This document shows positions 31,880 through 43,654 of a stretch of 64,000 bases of DNA, piece by piece. Where the stretch lies: the NCBI GenBank assembly GCA_025267735.1, contig CM046308.1:37127267-37191266 (forward strand), in the 5' to 3' direction. A program made the translations under genes and the position numbers. The notes beneath the pieces were generated by a model, which did not search any database, was not told where the DNA came from, and was given only the letters and a program-made list of their open reading frames with translations. The stretch's first letter is position 1, and each line of letters begins with the position of its first letter. This DNA is from Mactra quadrangularis (taxonomy: Eukaryota; Mollusca; Bivalvia; Venerida; Mactridae).

Positions 31880-32110
31880 CAGATTTTATCTTAATATCAA
31901 TTTTTGTAAAACTCTAAAAATTGAATTGAAACTTTTTGGAAGCAGTAAAGCAGTGTTCTGACAAAGATGTTTCTCACAACATACATAATTCATTTCTTTA
32001 CATATTTTCAAACACTGTCAGTGACTGTGATCGAGTAGCTTTACATAAAGTCTTTGAAAATGCAAAAATGACAAAATTTTAGTAATGATAATTATTTCTA
32101 AGTCCTTGCT
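31880..32110. mobile_element. Degraded copy of the TTAAAGGTAxTC MITE
   Basis: CTTCAGATTTTATCTTAATA, CAATTTTTGTAAAACTCTAA and GGAAGCAGTAAAGCAGTGTT follow the same order as the 8320 copy. Ends are lost. Confidence 0.4.
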
Positions 32111-33169
32111 AACAAACTAAGCATACTAGTATGCGTTGAGCATACAAGCAACCATACTCGATAAGGATAACGCATGTCTTTAAGTAGCATTATTTTATTT
32201 TGAAATCATTATCAGCCGGATGAATTAAATTTCAGAAACATAGTCTTAAAAAACCTGTGCTGTGTTTTTGTTTTGGAAAAAAGTATAAATAAAAAACTGA
32301 ACACATTATAAATGTAATGTTGCATAAATGTCATTCATAGTTTGAGAAATAAAATCATTAACCGTTTGGAAAATAATTGCACGACTTTTGGATCATTATC
32401 AAGTATTTATCAAATAAGTCATGGCGTTGAGGGACCAGGAAGCCAATTGCTCATTCTGTACACAAACGGTCTGACTGACCTTTGTACGGAGACGCCGCGC
32501 ATCAGGGGTAAACTGATTATTTACATGAAAACACGTGGCAATGTTTACATTCTAACAATTTCCCTCTTCAAATATACTAAACAAATAGAGTATGAATTTT
32601 GTGTCTACTTAATAAAATTTAACTATCCAACCAACTATCCTCATTAAATAAACTTTTTTATCGGTACTTAAACCTTCATTATAACGTGTTTCCATCTGTC
32701 ATTCTTTACACAGTAATTTGAAATCGAAAGTAGAATACACGGGTTAACTAAGCACCTATACCTATAGAGGTTTGAAAGTACTTTGTATATATAATTTATA
32801 TTCCTGTAGCTATGAGTGATAATTTATTTTACATTTTAACGACGATTTTGTCAAAAAACGAAAAAATCCAACGATTTTGTCTTCATGCGCCGCACTATAT
32901 TCTGTTGCGTACCAAACGCTGAATTTTGAGAAGCGTTGTGCGTCTTAGTAAAGAGGCTTCACCTTCTATTAATAGAATGCCGATTGCTTATATACAATTA
33001 TTACTCGGTATAATTACACGACTTAAGCAATACTACGTAACTATTAACACAGATTGATTTAAAGTTTGAAATGCTGTAGTATAAGTGAGGATAAGTATTG
33101 GAGATGTAGCGACATATACAAATGGTAAAACTACGAAACCATTGTTAAGTCAAGTTGATCACATAGTGA
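32100..33169 (+). repeat. Tandem duplication, unit 1 (carries a 527-bp insertion)
   Basis: Matches 33285-33899 on both sides of the insertion at 32452-32978. The last 170 bases (GGATAAGTATTGGAGATGTA, GTTAAGTCAAGTTGATCACA) are nearly identical between units. Confidence 0.75.
32452..32978. mobile_element. 527-bp element with 9-bp target duplication, copy 1
   Basis: Flanked by CCAATTGCT (32443-32451) and CCGATTGCT (32980-32988 region); ends CATTCTGTACAC and, reversed, CATTCTATTAAT. It is absent from the paralogous site at about 33700. A diverged inverted copy lies at 45669-46217. A 9-bp duplication and short TIR are compatible with Mutator-like or Merlin-like elements. Confidence 0.72.
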
Positions 33170-33284
33170 TAGTCTCTTTAATTGTAGAAAATTACAAAAC
33201 AATCTAGTAAAATTATAAAAATTGATTAAAAACAGAAAAGGGAAAATGTTATCGAACGCATGTTTTGTTGTTCAACTTAACTAC

Positions 33285-33899
33285 ATTTTAAACTAGCATA
33301 TGAAGCATATAGGCCCTATGCTAATTAACCTATGCTTATAACTAGCCAGTAAAAGCGACTTTGTCGACAAGTATAATAAACCCATTTGAGAAGCATTATT
33401 TCATATTGAAATTATGATGAATTGTATAAATTAATTTCAGAAACATAATTTCACAAATTAAATTATTTTTGCTGTGGTCTTTAGAATGTAATATAAATTA
33501 TTACAATTTTATACTCTTAGAATTATTGTGGTGTCAACTTAAACTTGAGAAATATAATCGTAAATGCTTTAAAAATAATTGCTTGACTTTAAAAGTTTTA
33601 AAGCTTGTTTAGAGATAATTCAAAAGCCGGCACAGGATCCATTCACATACAGCAATTATAATTAAATATTTATCAATAAAACTTGGTGCTAAGGGACCAG
33701 GAAGCCGATTGTTTCTATACAATTAATACTCGGTATAATTACATGACTTTACATGTAGCAATACTACGTATTTACACAGATTGATTTAGAATAAAGTTTG
33801 AAATGCTGTAGTATATGTAAGGATAAGTATTGGAGATGTAGCGACATATACAAATGGTAAAACTACGAAACCATTGTTAAGTCAAGTTGATCACATAGT
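33285..33899 (+). repeat. Tandem duplication, unit 2 (empty site for the 527-bp element)
   Basis: Has GGGACCAGGAAGCCGATTGT where unit 1 has the insertion between two CCrATTGCT copies, so it preserves the pre-insertion state. Confidence 0.75.
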
Positions 33900-34559
33900 G
33901 TGTCGTCGTTTTCTTTCACCCGATCGATATCAACATCACACAAACCGACTTCTGCTCTCTCTCGTTTGTTCGTTTAACTGTATTTGTCAATGTATCAATG
34001 TTTAATATTGCTTACGCCGGAGACTACGTTTGGTGTTTGATTCAATTCAGTATTTTATCATTAACGCAGAGCATCACAATGTTAAAAGTGAAAATCTGTA
34101 AGTTTGATCTGAATTTGATGAGCGTTTATGTTAAAAAGTTAAAAGTGAATGGCTTTTTTATTTGAAAATTTTATTGAAGCGCTAATTTTGATGTAAGCGG
34201 CGAATGATTAAATAAGAAAATTATATAAGTGGAAATTTGATGGATGATTTTTTCAACAATTTTTTTACTTATTGTTGTTGGTGTTTTTGTTGTTGTTCGT
34301 GTGTGAAACATCTGTAGCATGGATTAGTGCAGACAACAACAACATGTGATTGTGGGAAATTATTATTCATGTTTTTCTTGTTTGAATTTTTACATATTTC
34401 GGAACAATGGTTATAAAAAATAATGGAATCTACGTAACTTTCTTTTAAGGTAAGGTTGTTTATTTATTTTTAATAATTTATTCTTAATAATTTACCATTT
34501 GTTGTATGTAAAAACAAATTCAAAATTTAGCTGTATTTCTTTTCGTTTTTTTCCTGAAT
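33900..34559. other. Intergenic, nothing recognised
   Basis: A CTTTCACCCGATCGATATC-type less AT-rich stretch at 33900-34090 has no open frame of note; the remainder is AT-rich. Confidence 0.35.
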
Positions 34560-34830
34560 AATACAAATAAATTACACAATTTCGTTTCTTTCAGATATTT
34601 TTTATACTTGATTCAAGCAAGTTTAAACAGTTTTGAATTACAAAATAGGGTTGTATTAGCAGTCCCTTCAAACTCATATTTTCTTTAAATAGTATGATTA
34701 AATCACACAATTTCGTATTTTTTCGGGAGATTATTTATACTTGACTCAAACAAATTGGAATAATTCCGATTTACAAAATGGTGGTATTTTCATACAGTAT
34801 CTTTAAACTCATGTTTTAACTAAAATTTGG
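34560..34830 (+). repeat. Two-copy direct repeat, about 145-bp period
   Basis: AATTACACAATTTCGTTTCT / AAATCACACAATTTCGTATT, then TTATACTTGAnTCAAnCAA, then a TTTACAAAAT-type block and TTTAAACTCATGTTTT, in the same order in both copies. Confidence 0.65.
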
Positions 34831-35532
34831 TAAATATAAGAAACTAGCAAAATGGAATAATCCATATACACACACGGGTTTACCGTTCTCAACATTTTAA
34901 CATACATTGACATTTTCTCTGACATCTTCGACAATTCTTTATATTTCCTTATCATGATTTCCAAAGAGCAAAACATTCTTCATCGTTCCTTTTGTTGTTA
35001 TCTGCTTAAATTTACTTGCAAATCATCTTTTTGTGAATGTTTTAAATGAGCAAAGCCAACTTTAACAACAAAAGCGTTTCCTGCATGTACTTGTGTTTGA
35101 GCTTGAATTTTATCGTTATACTGAGGAATGAGAAGGGTTTTAAACAAATTTAACAATCGAAAATTTGTGTCATGCAAAAGCTTGAATTAAAATATTTTGC
35201 ATTTTATATCACACCAACAGCATATTAATCTTATGCAATTAAAACTGTGCAATCAAATATTCCATTATACTTTCACCATTTGTAATATATTAGCGTCACG
35301 ATTGTATTTGTGGGAATGATTATTTCATTTCCTCCATTGCCTCGAAGTTCACTTCTATTTCAATATCCCCAGAGGTTTCTATTGAAAATATTCGTATTTC
35401 AAAATATCCTGAAACTATATATCATACCAAATCAATGATATTATGTAGACCTGGAGATATGTATTGAGCTGAGAATGTAGATAATCCATTGTATTCCCCC
35501 CAGATCATTCCGAAATATTCAGTTATTTTATT

Positions 35533-35576
35533 ACATGTGTCTTTAGTATATCATAAATTTACATAAAGACACATGT
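35533..35576. repeat. Perfect 13-bp hairpin
   Basis: ACATGTGTCTTTA and TAAAGACACATGT around an 18-base AT loop, overlapping the left end of the foldback element by two bases. Confidence 0.8.
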
Positions 35577-36154
35577 AGATACAACTTTGTAAGTCAACAT
35601 ATTTCGGATATTGTTTCTATGGGACATCAAAATTGAAACGCTTACTCCCCCCCCCTCAATACTGAACTAAAATGCACTGACTTTGTACCATTTATGGTGC
35701 GTATACAAACAAATTTTGGGAGAAATATTATGTCATTATTTCCATACATTTATCCTATTCTGTAAATTTGAGCTTTGTTATTGATTTTAGCACCAATTAT
35801 TACTTATTTAGTCGATATTTATAACTTTGTAACCCGGAAATGCGATTACCTCCCTTTGTTAGATGACAGTATTTTAGACAGTATATCACTCTAGAACATA
35901 CATGAATGTTATACTTGTATTCTTAAAATCTTCTAGCCATATTGATGAACTGATCAGTAGCATTTGCACAGACACGTGTAATAAAATAACTTAATATTTC
36001 GAAATAATCTCCCAAAATCTGTTTTTATACGTACCATAAATGGTACAAAGTCAGTGCATTTTAGTTCAGTATTGAGGGGGAGGGTGAGCGTTTCAATTTT
36101 GATGTCCCATAGAAACAATATTCGGAATATTTTGGCTTACAAAGTTGTATCTAC
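35575..36154. mobile_element. Foldback transposon with about 160-bp inverted arms
   Basis: The left arm (GTAGATACAACTTTGTAAG ... GGGAGAAATATT, 35575-35735) is the near-perfect inverse of the right arm (about 35992-36154, ending ACAAAGTTGTATCTAC). The arms share CAAAATTGAAACGCT and GACTTTGTACCATTTATGGT. The 250-base centre has no ORF. Confidence 0.85.
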
Positions 36155-37376
36155 TCAAAAAGGGTGCTTATACGACCACCAGTAGTACTCACTTGTTATC
36201 TTTGTAGCTATGTAGTCTTTAACAATACTCGCAAATCCGTCTTATAAGCACGACATACTTATAAACAAAACTGAGTTTTTCTTAAACGTAAAACCGTCTT
36301 ACAATACAAGGTCGACTGAAAAAAGAACTCATGTTATACGTATTAACAAACACGTCTTGTCTGCATGCTCTTATTATAATTAAACTTCATAAGCAAACTC
36401 AACTTAATAGCAAACCCGACTTATAGGCAAATCCGACTAATAAGCGAGTAATCTTAACGGTAGAATATGCTGCATTAAACTACATACAATTAATTTCAGT
36501 CGCTTCCAGGCACTCACTATTCCAGAGTAGATTAGACGACAACATTTTGCATAAATCGAAAGCGACGTATAGACGAAATTCTGCATTATACAGTTTTCAA
36601 TGTCAGGCAGGTTAGCTTGCACACTGGAATAACTTTATCGCCAGGAAAAGAGGAGAACGAAATTTAATGATAGAATAAATACTGATGCCTTCCAATTATG
36701 GTTAATTTCGCCACACAAATGAGATAGTTGTTTCGTCTGTTTTTTCGGTGTTTTCAATTACGCTCTACATAATTCTGTCGAAAGTAGTTGCAATTTTCTG
36801 CGAATATGATTTAATTCAAGTATTTATGATGTTTTAAGCGGACCAAGTACCTCTCCAGCGCCGTTATAGCAATTTGATTATAAAACGGCAACCAGTATAA
36901 AATACTGGCTTTTGATTTGTCCAACATGGTGCCACGAATTTTGATTGAGGTGAACTGTTCATAACGAATTGTTTAATGGTTAATCGACGTTTAAAGCTTG
37001 TTTTAGGTGACCATGATAGTATCAAATCATAATCAGAGCAGCACGCTTAAGCCGAAATAGTGTGCTGATATATTGTGTAACCACAACTTGTCATATCGTA
37101 TCGTATCGGGACTCATAAAACGATATAACATCGCGATATAAACTTATCAAAAGGAAACTACTCTCTTAAACACTAGTCATGCTAAAACTAAAAGTGTCGT
37201 ACTTTTTCTCATACAAATATCAGCATTACCTTCCCTTAAGGGCCTTTCATTTATCATCTGAAAGGCCTTTCAATTTATGTTGTTTTAATCAGTTTGCATC
37301 ATATTTCCAGTGTTGACTAATTTATAAGTGAAAAAAACACGAATTCATCTCATTTGATTTTTCTTTTCGGTTAAGT
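36155..37376. other. Intergenic, short hAT-like relic near 37090-37150
   Basis: Sequence with repeated TAAGCnnAnCnGACTTATA-like stretches at 36240-36440. CGTATCGTATCGGGACTC and CGATATAACATCGCGATATA near 37098-37140 resemble the hAT MITE at 60023. No gene seen. Confidence 0.35.
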
Positions 37377-37386
37377 ACATCATTAC

Positions 37387-37571
37387 CAATGATTTTTAAT
37401 TATGAAGGGCAGTTGTAAGTCACTGATGAAAGTATGCGCTAAGTAGTTGGTTAACAGCTAAATCCGGAGATTAAGCCTTTCCAGGAGGAGTAAATAGGAT
37501 GACTGACCGCCGTTATATGACCTAATCAAGGTGTTGCTACGGCGTTAAACCCAACAAAAACCAACAAACAA
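37387..37571 (+). mobile_element. 5'-truncated family 1 SINE with 10-bp target duplication
   Basis: ACATCATTAC at 37377-37386 and 37572-37581 flanks a headless SINE (GGGCAGTTGTAAGTCACTGA ... ACGGCGTTAAACCCAACAAA). Confidence 0.88.
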
Positions 37572-37896
37572 ACATCATTACGCTACTACATGTATTGTAT
37601 CGCAACACTTATCGTATCGCAACTCACTTAAAGTTGCGCATCCTTGGTAAATATTCATACACACTGTAATCATGTTTTGTCATTTAATCATTAAATAGCG
37701 AAATGACGTTGGGTCTTTGTCGTGATGCATCAGTAATTATCCAAAGGCATAAATAATATCTTCCTTTGCCAACAATAAAATATGTCTGTCATTCGGCTAT
37801 AATCTATAGGCTCTTATTCTCTGCTGACGTCATACTCCGAATAAAATCGTCTAGAAGATAAGGCCGATTTCATTTTACTTGAAGATAGCTATGTTA

Positions 37897-38192
37897 ACTA
37901 CGTTTTACCCATGTATACACTACGTTTTACCTATATGTATAAACCACGTTTTACCCATGTATGTACGACGTTTTAACCATGTATATACTACGTTTTACCT
38001 AAAGTATGTATATATCACGTTTTACCCATGTATAAACTACGTTTTTCCCATGTATATATTGCGTTTTACCCATGTATATATTGCGTTTTATCCATGTAAA
38101 TACCGCGTTTTAACTATTGAAATACTGCGTTTACCAAGGTAAATACTGCGTTTTACCCATGTATATTTATTATATTGAACCCATGTATATAC
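37897..38192 (+). repeat. 22-bp minisatellite, about 13 units
   Basis: Consensus ACTACGTTTTACCCATGTAT+AT, with a few 24-27-base variants. No stop codon occurs in the main frame over most of the array, which explains its open frame. A CGTTTTA / TGCGTTTTA shift separates left and right halves. Confidence 0.92.
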
Positions 38193-38646
38193 AGGTCGTA
38201 TTCTAGGTCATGCGTGTTTTTGTACTTTAAACATTGGACTTGTCCACTGAAAATGTGAATAAGCTAATGCTTGAACAGCATTTTCACTGATTTAAACATA
38301 TCACTTTGATATTTTACATTTATTTTAATTAGTGTATATGCACATTATAAATTCTATACAATAATGTGTTTATTAAATAAGTGTAAACTAACTATACCAT
38401 ATTTTTTCAAATATAAATCGCCCTAAATATTAGCGTGTAATGAAACCGGCAATGTTTGTATACGCAATGTTTATGTGGACGACTTGTACTATATAATTAA
38501 ACCCAAGCATAAACAACATGATATTTGTACGATATTGTAAACAAGTATTCACACCGAATTATCGCAAAAGCCAGATGGTTTTTTTTATTTCTCTTAGCAA
38601 AATGAACTATTGTACTCGGGGAAAAGACCCAGTTGCGCAATCGGTT
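38193..38646. other. Intergenic, nothing recognised
   Basis: AT-rich with no gene, repeat or RNA visible. Confidence 0.4.
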
Positions 38647-38847
38647 TCAGTTACCAGAGTAATTGCCTCGTATCTTTAAATGGACAAACCTGGTCGAGTT
38701 AGAGGATTCATCTCGCAGACAAATGTCTGACATATTTGATGTGTTACCATAACAACCGAACCCTGGGTGTCCACTGGTTATATTCAATTTGATACAAGTG
38801 TTATAAACACCAATATAACATGTCACTAAAGCATTGAATCGTACCAA
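38647..38847 (-). other. Possible orphan exon or coding relic
   Basis: Reverse frame reading CYIGVYNTCIKLNITSGHPG, CYGNTSNMSDICLRDESSN and VHLKIRGNYSG, with four Cys and several N-glycosylation-like N-x-S/T sites, like an extracellular domain. A GTAACT donor-like site follows the SG codon and a TTTAG acceptor-like site precedes it. It is short, with no partner exon seen; may be chance. Confidence 0.2.
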
Positions 38848-39067
38848 ATAATTTTCGTAGCAAATAAGTTATCAACACCTAACCGATCACATTACATGTC
38901 ACAAATATTGAATTTCATGAAACACTTTCGTATTAAAAAGTGCTAAACGCAATGTGAAAAGAATTTCTAAATTATCGATTCGTTCTTCAAAATTTCGCAT
39001 CACGAAATTTTTTTTAAATTGGGTTTAACTTCGTATTCAACTCATATTTAGGTCATATATACGACGG

Positions 39068-39242
39068 CTAGCTCTTTCTACTATAGGTGTCCTGGACACT
39101 TTTTCTATCACCAGTACTAACTTACCCTACCACGAGGCCGACAACTCATTTATAGGGTATGACCTACCGTGACCGGATTCGAACCCTCGATCTCCGGATT
39201 CGAAGTCAGACATGCTAACCACTACGCCTCGGCTGCGGCTAC
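39068..39242 (-). mobile_element. SINE with tRNA-Arg(TCG)-like head, copy 2
   Basis: Reverse complement: GCCGAGGCGTAGTGGTTAGC (A box), TCTGACTTCGAATCCGGAGA (anticodon-arm-like), GGGTTCGAATCCGGTCACGG (B box), then CCCTATAAATGAGTTGTCGG and GGTAGGGTAAGTTAGTACTG. Better preserved than copy 1. Confidence 0.8.
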
Positions 39243-40431
39243 CTTGATGTGTTATACACATAATAGTGATATCAAAAGTATTGATTCGTACTCAATATTT
39301 TTCGCACTTTTTTACGGCCTTGACATTCTCGACGCCTTACATAATATCATTTATTAATATATCTATTCATGAATCACATTCAATAACTATAATAAAATGA
39401 ACGTGGTCACCTCCACAAAGTTAAATATATAATTAATTGATTTTAGTAAACCTTTATTTTCCCGAAAAAAATACACCATTTATTAATTTATTAAATTGTC
39501 TCGCTGTCTCATCCACCAAGTCAAACAAAACATTATCGATTAGTTAATCAGATGTATTAATACCCTCTAAAATAAAAGTATATTTAAGGACAACAGATGT
39601 TTCGTGCAGATATGTTTTATTCGTCTATTCAATATTTGTCTTATGAAAGCTTTATTCATACGTTTACAATACAAGTCGATATTGTGTATTAGCGTTGTCT
39701 TTTTATGGGCTAACACTTCCGTAAAGTATGTGATAAACATAAAATTAAGCATTTTAACAGAAAAATCACAGGAAACTTTAAAACTATATTCATAAATGTC
39801 AAACGTTGTAATAAACTGAAAACTACAACATGAATAACTGCTCAGAATATTAGAAATGACGGTTTTAATTTTGAACAAAAGTGGACAGTTTCGGAATCCG
39901 TTGTAGCATTTCTGTGAATCATTTACAAAGGTCTGTCAATGCCGAATGCAGATTTGAATGGAATAATTTGTACGTCCATTCTCTCTACTATCGCTGTACT
40001 AAATACGGCAGTTGTTAGCCCTGCCGATGTATATACTAAGTACTTGCCACCTCTAGAGAACTATGGCTAGCCAGTGCTTTGTCCTCTGGTACCCTTCTAA
40101 CACCCATCTCACCCTTCAAAAGTTTAACGTATGTGATATCCAATTGAGGGAACCAGGGGTGGGGGAAATAACTAGCTATCGATTTCCTTAGGGAATTAAC
40201 CACTTATTTTAGCCATTCTAAGAACAAGGAAGCGGCTTAAAACTTATAAGAATAGACAGTAGAAGCGAACTAGGATAAACTGATACTTGCTTGTATTCAG
40301 CGCATTAGGACTGAATCATATTAATATTACATTTGGACTTTAAGAAAAGTCAAATTAGTACAATGCAGAACTTTATACATGTGTATTTGACTTGACGTTA
40401 AAAATAACATTATGCAACATTATTTATCACA
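39243..40431. other. Intergenic; small-element interior at 40060-40195
   Basis: TGGTACCCTTCTAACAC and GTATGTGATATCCAATTGAG near 40090-40145 match the interior of the small TIR element at 20549. ACTATGGCTAGCCAG occurs both here (40060) and near 22746. No gene seen. Confidence 0.35.
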
Positions 40432-40590
40432 ACAAATGGAAATTTGCTATGAAAAGCATGCCAGCTCTAGAAATAGCACAAGAAGGACAAGCCCTTGATT
40501 TATCACAGCATAACTTATTTTATTGCAATTTGCCATGAATATTACACTAACATCAGGGATAGCACAAAAAGGCCAAGCCCCTACATGTAT
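40432..40590 (+). repeat. Two-copy direct repeat, about 80-bp period
   Basis: ATTTGCTATGAA.A / ATTTGCCATGAATA followed by AnnAGGGATAGCACAAnAAGG-like sequence (GAAATAGCACAAGAAGGACA vs GGGATAGCACAAAAAGGCCA) and AAGCCC.T. Confidence 0.6.
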
Positions 40591-40825
40591 TTTCATTTTG
40601 GTCCCTTGTGTTGGTGGCGTGACATGAAAATGAAATAAAACATATCATAGACCAAGAAAAGTAAATAATCATTATTGCATATTTAGATTAACTATAACAG
40701 GTAAATGAATGCTAATGTTAACATAATAGACATTTATATTATGCGCCCCAGAAAGATGGAAGTCTTATTACCTCGTGTAATGATACGCTAAAGGGTTTTG
40801 TAAGAACATTGGGATCTGTCCCATT

Positions 40826-40839
40826 GTTGTCATGGTAAC
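40826..40839. promoter_or_regulatory. RFX X-box-like palindrome
   Basis: GTTGTCATGGTAAC; fits the RFX X-box pattern GTnnCCATGGnAAC with one half-site change. Confidence 0.35.
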
Positions 40840-41306
40840 AAGTAATAGCTTTATCAACAACTGCAAATTCATAGCATATCCAATTTAAGTATCGTGTCAA
40901 TTTCATTTTCAAAACTTTTCTACCATTTTGAAAATTGCATCACGGCAACTAGTAACGTACTAGCTAAAGTCAAATTAAGCCGGTACCGTCTTGTCTAGCA
41001 CGTGTTACAAATCTTATTTCCGCCAGTACCCAGTGCTTACAATTGTTTACTTTATTTACATCTCTCTCTCTATACATGTCATGCTTACCAATCTTATTTG
41101 TCCACTTGGTGACTATGTTTATAATCAATATTATCACAGTATAAGACTAATAAACAAAAATAATGCGAGAATTAACGATGTAAGCGGCTTTTAATGTTCG
41201 CGGGAAAATGTCGCTTATGTCCTCGAGTATCATCTCTCTTTGTATACACGTGGTTGCCACAACAGGTATTAACTATTGATGTACGTTGTCAACGATTTCA
41301 CCGCTC

Positions 41307-41320
41307 GTTGCCATGGTAAC
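41307..41320. promoter_or_regulatory. RFX X-box palindrome, full consensus
   Basis: GTTGCCATGGTAAC, a perfect inverted X-box, 480 bases from the weaker site at 40826. Confidence 0.45.
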
Positions 41321-41992
41321 GTAATAATAATGTCAGTACAATACATTACAAGTTTTATGCGGCTAATTGCTCTATGGAGCGTATTGATCCGACGGAATCC
41401 GTGATGTTTGGATTTTTGTAATTACTTGCAAATTACAATATCGTCAAACAAATCTTAATGAAAAAAATAGACTGAAAACTATAGAACATGAAATTAAAGA
41501 TTATCACGATTTGATAAAAGATGAAATAAATTGTTCCATGCAAGCAAATATGGTCGTTGATTAGTAAAAACGCATCGAGACGATGTTTTGCAGGTATAAA
41601 CGTTTAATTAAAAATATGGACTAAACAATAAAAAGAAGACATTGTTATTTGATGAAACCACAAAATGATACGAACGTATGGAAAATGGTCATTAATTTAT
41701 ACACATGTGTAGTTCGTTGAGTAAATTGCGCGCTTTTTGTACTTGCTTAGAAAGATCATGACATACCGATAGCAACTTCAGATTAAGGGCCAAACACTAT
41801 TGCTTTTAGTATATACTAATTCATTTACCCTTTTTGTAATTTTTTACCACGTACATAGAAAAAATAAAACTTGAGACCGCTTCTTGGCTCTATGTACTGA
41901 GTTAGTAGGACACAAATAATACAGGATGACTTAAGGGTTTATCATTTGTTGAAATTGAAAAAATCTATCAAGTGGATGGGATAACTAATTAT
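41321..41992. other. Intergenic, nothing recognised
   Basis: No gene, RNA or repeat recognised. Confidence 0.4.
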
Positions 41993-42225
41993 ATCAAAAT
42001 ATCAATAAATTCCAAATAATTTTGATATATTTTGTAAGTGATGCATTGTGTTTGGACTGACGTTCGGAAGGCTATTTCAAGGTTAGGTTAAATGCTTTCA
42101 TTTCTTTATAAATGTCTTATTTTTTTGAGTTTTTTTTATATTTTCACTGTCACATCTATACACTTAATGCATCACTTACAAAATATATCAACATTATTTT
42201 GGAATTTATGGATATTCTAATATGT
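41993..42225. mobile_element. Small TIR element, about 230 bp with 55-bp arms
   Basis: ATAAATTCCAAATAATTTTG...TATTTTGTAAGTGATGCATT and AATGCATCACTTACAAAATA...TTATTTTGGAATTTAT are inverted copies; a T-rich interior without ORF lies between them. Confidence 0.75.
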
Positions 42226-42435
42226 TTAGTAACCACACCCACTTTATAGATATTTTCAATTTCAAATCCTGCTACACCCTTGATATGTACCCTTTAGATT
42301 AAACTTGCCATGATATTTAGTGACTCTTCATTTATCATGTCTAAACTAAATATCAATACTCTCTTATATCAGTGTTATGGAACACGCTTACAAAATTGTA
42401 AACACACTACAAAACTGTTAATATATTTATTAAAT

Positions 42436-42725
42436 GCAGACATAGATAGATAGATTTATTTTTCTATAAAATGTGACAATAAACATGATGGCAATTACAT
42501 TAAAACATACATAATAATTATTACATAACAACACATGCATGGATTAATGCAGCCATGTCAACCAACATTATATTATAGTAAGGATAACACAAAAAGAGAA
42601 AATATATTCCCTTATTTCCATTGTGGTCCTTTTCATGTCGATGTTCCGTTACCATTGGTAGCACAGCATATTTTTCAAGGGCAGGTAGTTTGACTTTTTC
42701 CATTTATACATTCATATTTTGAATT
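42436..42725 (-). mobile_element. Possible LINE 3' end with (TAGA)n tail
   Basis: AGATAGATAGA at 42443 borders TTTATTTTTCTATAAAATGT, a pattern typical of a reversed non-LTR 3' end with a tetranucleotide tail. The 60-codon reverse frame inside is not recognised. Low confidence. Confidence 0.25.
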
Positions 42726-43287
42726 TTATAAATGCAATTACATGTGTACATTGTAATTCGATAATTCCCCCATTTCCTGACCCTCTGATCTCTGTCCTAC
42801 TACAATTGGTAAAACACAAAAGTTGCCATTAATTTGCCAATAAGGTAATCAAGGTATAATACAATCGGAAGCTAGGCTCTGTATAAATGAAAATTAGGCA
42901 TTGATATGATAATTTTTGTCTTCAAACTACGGAGGTAGTTTAAAGCCACTATACGAAGATAGGTTCATTTAAAGCAACTCAAAAACCGCCTTAACACACT
43001 ATAATATACACTAATGACACAATAAACATTTTCAACAAGTATATTTTCTAAGTTAAGTTTCACCAATTTCTTAAACGGGTCAATTTTTTTGTTAGGGTTG
43101 AATATAGATCTACATGCTATATGGCCGTCGTTTTTAAGCTTAACTATGCAATTGTCTTTTATTATTTTCTGTTACAAGACATTAAACATTAATTTCAGTT
43201 TGAAATGCTTTAAATTACATGACTGTATCTAGAATAAAATTTCATTTATTAAAGTCCTTTTGTCGTTGGATGTGTTTTAGATAATAC
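42726..43287. other. Intergenic, nothing recognised
   Basis: AT-rich with no features seen. Confidence 0.4.
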
Positions 43288-43654
43288 CAATCTTCGTTAA
43301 CAGATCTTTAAGGTTCCCATGAAGGGTCACGTCAAGATGACCTTTATGTCGACTAATCAATGCGTAGCTTTCATCTAGACGAAACACTATTAATAGCATT
43401 TTGATTTCGTAATTTCTATTTTTAGACCAAGGTTTGCAAGCTTTTTGACAACGGTATTATTTGCAGTCTCGATTGGACGGCTCATTTCAAATTGCGTGAC
43501 GTAGACGATGTAAACAAGTTACATATTAACGATTTCGTCATAAATATCATAATGAGAAAAGGTCACCTGAACGTTACCCTCGTAAGAAAACGGCCAGATC
43601 TAAATTAGCGAGTAGGCGAGTGAAAACATGTTAGATCGGGTTTTAATCAGATTA
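43288..43654. mobile_element. 397-bp-family element, copy 2 (older)
   Basis: CAATCTTCGTTAACAGATC start, GGGTCACGTCAAGATGACCT, CGTAGCTTTCATCTAGACGA and ATCGGGTTTTAATCAGATTA end; internally deleted near the 5' end. Flanking 9-mers AGATAATAC and ATATCAAAC are too degraded to prove a duplication. Confidence 0.75.

Noticed and set aside
32342..32647. 101-codon ORF as a gene
   Set aside because: It crosses the boundary of the 527-bp mobile element and is not kept in the inverted copy at 45669-46217.
37879..38142. 87-codon frame with repeated FYPCI/FTHVY
   Set aside because: Translation of the 22-bp minisatellite, no domain and no codon bias.
39160..39242. Functional tRNA-Arg gene on the minus strand
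   Set aside because: A and B boxes are good, but the acceptor stem does not close and a SINE body shared with 22428-22548 follows.
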